33,708 nt of DNA from a virus: positions 1-33,708 of IMG/VR virus record IMGVR_UViG_3300028563_000053. One strand, 5' to 3'. The notes under the pieces are model-generated. The model searched no databases. It was not told the origin of the DNA and saw only the letters and a list, made by a program, of their open reading frames with translations. Shown in pieces: positions 28,311-33,708 of the stretch. Position 1 is the stretch's first letter. The number at the start of each line of letters is the position of its first letter. The position numbers and the translations under genes are program-made.

Positions 28311-31300
28311 TTAGCTGGCTTTGCGGAGGGTGGCGTGGATCGGCTGAGGATTGTCGTTCGCAGCCTTCATCTTGAGCACGATGGCCGTCAAGGCCTCGAC
28401 CTTGGCGCTGAGCTGGGCGCTCGCCTTGAGCTGGCCCTGGAGCTGGGCGATCTGCGCGCCCTGCTTCTTGACCGTCGCCTCCAGCGCCGTGATCCGGCCG
28501 TCCTCGACCGCCTTAAGCGAGTAGAGGTCTTTGACGCCCCAGAGAGCGAGGAAAGCGAACGGCTCAGAGGCGGCGTGCCATAGGTCGTTCTTTTCCTGCG
28601 GGGGGGTAACGGCCCATCTTAGAGCCGCCGGCAGTGACGTATAAGCCTGCTGTGCGAAGACGCCAAAACGACGCTCGGAAGGTCCGGTTTTTTGTATGTT
28701 CTGGTAGCGGTCGAACTCCGAAAGGTCGAGCGCTGCAATAGATTTGCGATACTCAGATTGATCCATTGCGCGCCTGATCTTTGTCCGAGCGTCAGAGATC
28801 GTCCCGTAGGTTCCGGTGATGTTGAAGGTTGATCCGGTCTGAGTAGCCTCAAGAACGGCGGCGCCACCGCCCTCGTAGAGCTTCCAAAAATTGTTGCCGG
28901 TGCCCTGATAGAAAACATACGTTCCGTCAGAGATACCAAAGGCGTATTGGCCTCCCGTAACGTAGAGTTTGTTTGTTGGGGTCGGAAAGGTCGTGGCGCC
29001 GATCAAAACACCGCCCGATGAATAAATTGTCCCCGCGCCAGTATTCGTCGTGCCGCCGACGAGGAAGCTGCCGTCAGTGCCAAGGTGAACCTTCTCGAAG
29101 CCATTGATATATAGCTTGATCGGTGCGGCAACATTTGTGCCAATCCCAATTCCATTCGTCCCCGTCGTTTGGATAGAGAGGCTGTCAACGATATTCAGTC
29201 CTGTGCCGCCGCTGCCCGTACCCCAATGAACCATATAGCTGTCTGTTGAGCCATTGTTGGCATGGAAACCAGCGTAGGCATTTGCGCCTGAACTTGTATT
29301 TATGGTTTTAAATTCGGTCGCAGCAGTTTGGTTGATCGTCTGTGTTACCAAACCGCTGAAGGTTGCCGCCGGCGCTGCGATAGTGCCAGTGAATGTTGCC
29401 GCCCCCGACGAGAAAGAACCGTCTGCACCACCCGCGCCGTAAACCTTTAGATTGTAAGATGTTTGCGAAGCCGGCGCGCCTCCAATACTGACCGTCGAAT
29501 TACCGCCATTCGGGTTCCACAAGATCGTGGTGTAGCCGCCATTGCCTTTCAGGATATTGTTGTCAAATTCTACTTGACCGCTAAACGTCGCCGCCGCCGC
29601 CGTCAGCGTCCCGGTAGTGGTCGGGCTGGCCGAGAACATGAAATTGCCGGTGCCCGTCGCTCCCGTGCTGGTCACACCCTCGAACGTGGTGTGGCCGGTG
29701 ACCGAAAGGGTGCCACCCAGCTTGGTTGCGCCGGCACCGACCCAAAGCGCATAGGGGTTGGTGATTGTGACGCTGCCGGCGGCGAGCGGCGCGTTGTCGA
29801 TATAGAGCGAGGCCGCGCTGTCGATCGTGACGGCCGAGCCATCGGTGATCGTCGGCTGATAGATCGAGAACTTGTTGAAGCCCTTCGCCGTGGTGATGTG
29901 CGTGGTGCCGGTGACGGTGGTGGTCGCGCCGGTAACGTCCACATCATCGAGCGTGGCCGAGGCGGATGAGGCGATCGAGCTGGAGGCATTCGCCACCATC
30001 TGGGCCGTGCCGGTCAGGATGCCGGAGAAGTTGGCGGTCGCGGCGGTGAGTGTGCCCGTCAAAGTCTGATTGGCGGAGAAGAGCAGGTTGCCCGTTCCGC
30101 TGGCGCCGGTCGGGGTGACGCCCTCGATCGTGGCATGGCCGGTGATATTCGGCGCATTGATGGTGGGCGTGGTCAGCGAGCCGTTGGTCGCGAAGACGAG
30201 GTTGCCGGTGCCGGTCTTGCCGGAGGCCACCGCCGTGTAGAAATCCGCGCCCGCCCCGCTGTTGAGGAAGGTCGCCATCCCCGCCGCCAGGCTGGAGACG
30301 CAGGAGCTGATCGAGCAGGCGGTGGCGTTAGTCAGGGTCAGCGAGGAGGGCGTGCCGCCCGCGCCATTGAACAGCACCGGGGCGCCGGCCGAGCCGACAT
30401 TGACCGCGAGCGCGGTCCCCACGCCGGTGCCGAGCCCTGTCAGGCCGCCGATCGGAAGGCCCGTCGCATTGGTCAGCGTGATCGAGGCCGGCGTGCCATA
30501 GGCGTTCGCGCCGCTGAAGGTCAGGGCGCCGGCGAGCGTCGAGCTGGAGGCGCCCAGCGCGATCGTGGTCGAGCCGATCGTGACGCTGGAATTGGTCAGC
30601 GACGCGTTGGCGATATTGCTGAGCGTGTTGCTGGAGCCGCTAATCGCCTTATTGGTCAGCGTCTGCGATCCGGTCAGCGTGGCGACGGTGCTGTCGATCG
30701 CGAACTGATTGGCGGAGAGCGTGAGGCCGGTGCCGGCGCTGTATTCGTTGACTCCCGCGATCTGGCCGAAGGTGATGTTTGTGACGCCGACCGTGATCGC
30801 GCTGGTGTTGGTATTCGTCCAGGCGGAGTTCTTCCAGAGCGTGCCGTTCTGGATGAAATAGGTCGAGGAGAGGATCTGCACCCCGGTGGTTGAGTCGGCG
30901 CAGCGCGTCCAGGCGCCGGCCGCCGAGACATAGCAGCCGTTGGTGGTCTGATCGGTTTCCGCCATGGCCAGCACGCGGCTGGCGCTGGTGAGCTGGCCGT
31001 CGATCGTCTGCTCGCCCGAGAGCGTGATGTTGGCCGTGGTGCGGACGAAAACCGCCTGCTTCCACTGGATGCCATTGAGGGCGTTGGTGACGAAATTATA
31101 AACCGCGCTCTGAGTGGGGATGCGCGTCGCGCTCTGGGCCGCCAGCGCCGGATCATTGTCCACCACATTGGCCGCGAACATGGCCGTGGTCAGATTGGTG
31201 ATCGAATTGTTGCTGGCGTTGATGCCCTTGTTGGTGAGCGTCTGGGAGCCCGAAAGCGTCGCCAGCGTCGCCACATCGCTCAGATCGGCCGAGGAGAGCA

Positions 31301-32429
31301 CCACGGCGCCGGTCCGGCCGGCGACGGTGGTCACATTGGCGGTCAGCGCGCCGCCGGAGAAGCCCAGCCCGGCGCCCACGGTGACGTTGGAATTCCCGCC
31401 CGCCCCGTTGCCATAAAGGATCGAGGAGCCGGAAGTGGCCGGGTCATAATCGACCCCGGCCGTGGTGTTGGAGAAGCCGCCCGCGCCGTTGCCCTTCAGG
31501 ATGGCCGAGCCGGAGGTCGCCGGGGCGTAGTCCGTGCCGCTGAGGGCGGCGGAGACGGTGCCGGCGGTTGCCTTGAGCAGGCCGGTCAGGCTGGCCGCGC
31601 CGCCCTGGGCGGCCGCCAAGTGCCCGCTGGTGATGTTGGAGGCGTTGGTGGTGTCCGTGGTCGCCGAGGCGGCCAAGCCGCTCACATCGCTCGCGGCGGG
31701 CTGGGCCTGAGCGACCGAGCCGTCCGTCCCGATTTGGGTAAGGAATTGATGGGAGACGGCCGCGAGGCTCTTGACGCCGCCCAGCGTGGTGGCGGCCGGG
31801 TTCGGCAAACGGGCGGCCGGGACCGTGCCGCTGGCCAGCGCCGAGGCGTTGAGGCTGGTCAGGGCGGCGCCGCTCAGGGCCGGGATATTGACCAGCGTGG
31901 TCGCGATCGAGCCGGCCGATGTGGTGACGTCGCCGGTCAGCGCCGGGAAGCGGGCGGCCGGGACCGTGCCGGTGATCAGATCGGTCGCCGAGCCGCTGGT
32001 GGCGATCGCCGCGAGCGTGGCGGCGCAGCCGGTGCTGCTGTCCGAAAGATCGGCGCAAGCGGGGCGCGCCTGGCCGACGCTGCCATCGGCCGTGAGGATC
32101 GAGGTCAGGAAGTTGTGCGAGACGGCCGCCTTGGAGAAGACGCCGCCAAGGCTGGCGACGCCCGGCAGGGGCAGGCGCGCGGCGGGCACGGTGCCGGTGG
32201 AAAGATCGGAGGCGCTCCCGCTCGTCGCGATCGGCGCCAAGCCCGACACATCGCCGGCCGCAAGGCTGATCGATCCGCCCAGCGCAACGGCATGGGTGGA
32301 GATCGTGATTTGCGGGTTGGCGATGAAGCTGTTCGGGACCGGGACCGGGATGGCCTGCTTCAGGCCGGCCGAGCTGGCCGGGAGGGCCAGCGCCAGCAGC
32401 GCGAGTGCCGGGATGAGGAGCTTTTTCAT
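28311..32429 (-). CDS. Giant exported fibre with C-terminal S74 chaperone domain
   Basis: A 1372-residue fibre. It opens with a classic Sec signal peptide (MKK, hydrophobic stretch, cleavage likely after ASSA near residue 21). The long body is Thr/Ser/Gly/Ala-rich with degenerate repeats, such as GTVPAARLP three times, GSQTLTNK twice, KGNGAGG/YGNGAGG, and a paired 41-codon unit. The C-terminal 170 residues match an S74 intramolecular chaperone: ISDARTK (the auto-cleavage serine), GVFAQQAY, an FLALWGVKDL helix, and a coiled coil (EATVKKQGAQIAQLQGQL), which trimerises the fibre and is cut off. An alternative start at 32438 adds three residues. The DNA for roughly 28620-29570 is clearly poorer in GC than the rest. 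Such fibres bind receptors; export of a virion fibre would be unusual. Confidence 0.85.
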   Translation of the reverse strand: MKKLLIPALALLALALPASSAGLKQAIPVPVPNSFIANPQITISTHAVALGGSISLAAGDVSGLAPIATSGSASDLSTGTVPAARLPLPGVASLGGVFSKAAVSHNFLTSILTADGSVGQARPACADLSDSSTGCAATLAAIATSGSATDLITGTVPAARFPALTGDVTTSAGSIATTLVNIPALSGAALTSLNASALASGTVPAARLPNPAATTLGGVKSLAAVSHQFLTQIGTDGSVAQAQPAASDVSGLAASATTDTTNASNITSGHLAAAQGGAASLTGLLKATAGTVSAALSGTDYAPATSGSAILKGNGAGGFSNTTAGVDYDPATSGSSILYGNGAGGNSNVTVGAGLGFSGGALTANVTTVAGRTGAVVLSSADLSDVATLATLSGSQTLTNKGINASNNSITNLTTAMFAANVVDNDPALAAQSATRIPTQSAVYNFVTNALNGIQWKQAVFVRTTANITLSGEQTIDGQLTSASRVLAMAETDQTTNGCYVSAAGAWTRCADSTTGVQILSSTYFIQNGTLWKNSAWTNTNTSAITVGVTNITFGQIAGVNEYSAGTGLTLSANQFAIDSTVATLTGSQTLTNKAISGSSNTLSNIANASLTNSSVTIGSTTIALGASSSTLAGALTFSGANAYGTPASITLTNATGLPIGGLTGLGTGVGTALAVNVGSAGAPVLFNGAGGTPSSLTLTNATACSISSCVSSLAAGMATFLNSGAGADFYTAVASGKTGTGNLVFATNGSLTTPTINAPNITGHATIEGVTPTGASGTGNLLFSANQTLTGTLTAATANFSGILTGTAQMVANASSSIASSASATLDDVDVTGATTTVTGTTHITTAKGFNKFSIYQPTITDGSAVTIDSAASLYIDNAPLAAGSVTITNPYALWVGAGATKLGGTLSVTGHTTFEGVTSTGATGTGNFMFSASPTTTGTLTAAAATFSGQVEFDNNILKGNGGYTTILWNPNGGNSTVSIGGAPASQTSYNLKVYGAGGADGSFSSGAATFTGTIAAPAATFSGLVTQTINQTAATEFKTINTSSGANAYAGFHANNGSTDSYMVHWGTGSGGTGLNIVDSLSIQTTGTNGIGIGTNVAAPIKLYINGFEKVHLGTDGSFLVGGTTNTGAGTIYSSGGVLIGATTFPTPTNKLYVTGGQYAFGISDGTYVFYQGTGNNFWKLYEGGGAAVLEATQTGSTFNITGTYGTISDARTKIRRAMDQSEYRKSIAALDLSEFDRYQNIQKTGPSERRFGVFAQQAYTSLPAALRWAVTPPQEKNDLWHAASEPFAFLALWGVKDLYSLKAVEDGRITALEATVKKQGAQIAQLQGQLKASAQLSAKVEALTAIVLKMKAANDNPQPIHATLRKAS
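29581..29703 (-). repeat. Fibre internal repeat, distal copy
   Basis: Encodes the 41-codon unit starting GHTTFEGVTSTGATGTGN and ending TLTAAAATFSG. It is a copy of the unit at 30024-30146, differing at scattered positions. It suggests that the fibre shaft grew by duplication. Confidence 0.6.
30024..30146 (-). repeat. Fibre internal repeat, proximal copy
   Basis: Encodes GHATIEGVTPTGASGTGN through TLTAATANFSG, the partner of the unit at 29581-29703. Confidence 0.6.
31811..31830 (-). repeat. 20-bp exact direct repeat in fibre gene, copy 1
   Basis: Identical 20 bases are found at 31952-31971; both encode the GTVPAARxP motif of the fibre shaft. A diverged third copy of the motif is near 32175-32195. 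Confidence 0.65.
31952..31971 (-). repeat. 20-bp exact direct repeat in fibre gene, copy 2
   Basis: The second copy of the repeat at 31811-31830, encoding TGTVPAARFP. Recombination between the copies would delete 141 bases (47 codons) in frame. Confidence 0.65.
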
Positions 32430-32431
32430 GT

Positions 32432-32902
32432 TTACCATTTCGCAAAGCCGGTGACGATCGGCGCGCCGGCGATGCAATAGATCGCCCCGCTATAGCCGGT
32501 GAAATCGTAGGAGCTGCCCTGAGGGATCGGGAAGCCGGTGCCGGTGGTGACGCCCGAGGTCTTGCCCCAATAAACGACGCCGGTCGCCAGATTGTTGATG
32601 AGCTCGCGATGGATCGCGGCCGTGTCGCCATTGGCTACCAGTGTGGCCGATGTGCCGCAGCTTATCTGCGTCGGGGCGGTGGAATCGTTGCTCGTCTGTG
32701 GAGTGATCCAAACCGGCAAGCCGGTGGCGCCGCACGCGCCCGCCGTGAAGTTCGGGCTCGATGCCGGGTTGTAGCAATAGAGGATCGAGCGGCCGGGCGG
32801 CCACGCCGTGGTGAGCGGAATGCTCGCCGGCTGCGCCATCGCCGGGATGGTCGCGCCCAGGATGAGGAGGGCGGCCACGAAGAAGCTGCGGAAGGATTTC
32901 AT
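32432..32902 (-). CDS. Exported small virion-type protein with four cysteines
   Basis: A 156-residue protein with a Sec signal peptide (MKSFRSFFVAALLILGATIPAMA, likely cleaved after AMA near residue 23). The mature part is a beta-rich domain with four cysteines (in ILYCYN, GACGAT, ISCGTS and IYCIAG), positioned to make disulfides once in the periplasm. It has the look of small phage structural domains (SATLVANGDTAAIHRELINN, then YSGAIYCIAG ... W). GGAG precedes the ATG by nine bases. The stop TAA is three bases ahead of the fibre ATG, so the two are probably translated together. It may be an adaptor or partner of the exported fibre; that is inference. Confidence 0.75.
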   Translation of the reverse strand: MKSFRSFFVAALLILGATIPAMAQPASIPLTTAWPPGRSILYCYNPASSPNFTAGACGATGLPVWITPQTSNDSTAPTQISCGTSATLVANGDTAAIHRELINNLATGVVYWGKTSGVTTGTGFPIPQGSSYDFTGYSGAIYCIAGAPIVTGFAKW

Positions 32903-32966
32903 GCGGAGTATCTCCGGGAAGCTGAGCTGCCGCCGACCCGCGAGGGCCGGCGGCGAGCTGGGAGGC

Positions 32967-33708
32967 TTAGAGCTCGAAGGCCGAGACGCTCAAGTTCGCC
33001 AGGCCGATATGCGAGGCGTTGGCGACCGCCTTCGCCGCCAAATCGTACCAATAGGCGGTGCCGAGCGTAAGCCCGGTCACAACCACCTGCATCGAGAACG
33101 GCGTGAACACATCGGCGGCAACGACCGTCGCCGGGTTGGTGTATTCGAGAATGTTGCCAACCTGCGTTCCGGCGAGCGCCGCATTGCTGCCCGGCGCGGC
33201 GCCGGTTCCATACGAGAGCTGCGCCAGAATGCCGTCGCCGGCGGTGGTGACCGAGCTGATAAGATTGCCCGAGATCATCAAAACCACCTTGCCCGACTTG
33301 TTCGGGGTGATGGCGCCGGCAATGCCCTGCATCGTGAAGGCCGCGGTGCTGTTGGGCGCGGTCGGATTGGCCGGCTGCGCCTGATAAGTGGCAGCGGCCG
33401 AGGCGATCGAGGCGTTCCATTTGCCGGCGACCGTGCTCCACATAACGACCGTCTGACCCGGGGCCAGCCAATAGGCGGTGGCCGTGGCGACGCCGTTGAT
33501 GGTGTCGGCGCCTGCTCCATAGACGGCGCAGCCTGCCGCGCCATTGTTCGTGATGACAGCAACGCCACCACCCCCAGCCGGCGGAGCGAGAACGCTATCC
33601 AGCGCCGTCGCGCAAACCGAAATGGTGTTGATGTTGGCCACAAGCGGGAGAGCGGCCGCCTTCGTGCCGCCGGCATGAGCGGTCAGCGCATCGGCAGAGG
33701 AGAACACC
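32967..33708 (-). CDS. Virion-type protein, C-terminal part (cut by window edge)
   Basis: An open frame of at least 246 codons runs off the right edge; the apparent GTG at 33707 is probably internal. The sequence shows two beta-rich modules common in phage structural proteins. The first (VCATALDSVLAPPAGGGG, then GCAVYGAGADTINGVA and WLAPGQTVVMWSTVAGKW) resembles a widespread phage decoration/attachment repeat with an internal V-Y-x-x-G-x-D-x-I-N-G signature. The second (TMQGIAGAITPNKSGKVVLMISGNL to AYWYDLAAKA) resembles a jelly-roll or C1q-like receptor-binding head. It is followed by a 64-base gap before the exported protein. Capsid or fibre-associated role is inferred; the N-terminus (and any signal peptide) is not visible. 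Confidence 0.7.
   Translation of the reverse strand, partial: VFSSADALTAHAGGTKAAALPLVANINTISVCATALDSVLAPPAGGGGVAVITNNGAAGCAVYGAGADTINGVATATAYWLAPGQTVVMWSTVAGKWNASIASAAATYQAQPANPTAPNSTAAFTMQGIAGAITPNKSGKVVLMISGNLISSVTTAGDGILAQLSYGTGAAPGSNAALAGTQVGNILEYTNPATVVAADVFTPFSMQVVVTGLTLGTAYWYDLAAKAVANASHIGLANLSVSAFEL

Noticed and set aside
28311-32429. Autotransporter or trimeric autotransporter adhesin instead of a phage fibre
   Set aside because: The C-terminus is an S74 chaperone with a coiled coil, not a YadA-type or beta-barrel translocator, and the gene is embedded in a phage structural operon.
1-33708. CRISPR array, tRNA genes, insertion sequences or attachment sites
   Set aside because: No regularly spaced repeats, cloverleaf-like sequences with conserved T-loops, transposase motifs or flanking host genes were seen on reading both strands.

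Overview
The window looks like part of the genome (or prophage) of a long non-contractile-tailed phage (siphovirus type) of a GC-rich alphaproteobacterium. This rests on a lambda-like tail operon with tape measure, BR0599-type, DUF2460-type, NlpC/P60 and J-like tail-tip proteins, an arrangement common in alphaproteobacterial siphophages and gene transfer agents; on a DUF3309 protein, frequent in that class; and on a high-GC, GATC-rich composition. No host gene, tRNA, rRNA, integrase, insertion sequence or CRISPR array was recognised. Terminase, portal and capsid genes are not in the window and presumably lie beyond the right edge.

There are three transcription blocks. (1) 1-3011, minus strand: an early operon opening with an XRE-type regulator, then an unknown protein, a RuvC-like resolvase, an N6-adenine-type methyltransferase, two tiny proteins (one a C2H2 zinc finger) and the N-terminal part of a DnaB-type replicative helicase cut by the left edge. 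(2) 3143-13532, plus strand, divergent from block 1: a small membrane protein, an unknown protein, a coiled-coil protein, a Bet/RecT single-strand annealing protein, a ParB-like protein, a lipoprotein, a HerA-like ATPase with two similar C-terminal winged-helix units, a small HTH protein ending in an RNA polymerase alpha-CTD-like domain, a second methyltransferase, an HNH protein, small zinc-ribbon and coiled-coil proteins, then DUF3309 and cold-shock genes. (3) 33708-13712, minus strand, converging on block 2: structural and lysis genes. Read in transcription order: a virion-type protein (cut by the right edge), a small exported protein, a very large exported fibre with a C-terminal S74 chaperone, a small structural protein, an Ig-like/connector fusion, gp10-like and tail-terminator proteins, the tail tube protein, tail assembly chaperones G and G-T (predicted -1 frameshift), tape measure, tail-tip proteins, endolysin, holin candidate and small membrane or lipoproteins. 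Two strong hairpin terminators separate blocks 2 and 3.

The genes fit together as follows. Block 1 supplies replication, junction resolution and DNA modification. Block 2 supplies recombination and DNA handling (Bet, ParB-like, HerA-like) plus possible host-takeover factors. Block 3 builds the tail and lyses the cell. The most unusual points are the two consecutive virion-type proteins with Sec signal peptides sitting between head and tail genes, the alpha-CTD-like regulator, the HerA-like ATPase with a duplicated winged helix next to ParB-like and Bet proteins, a repeated CCACCAACC leader before three consecutive genes, and the connector fusion.

No gene-free stretch exceeds 300 bases; the longest are 12896-13066 and 13533-13711. 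All homology statements come from reading motifs by eye; no database was searched.
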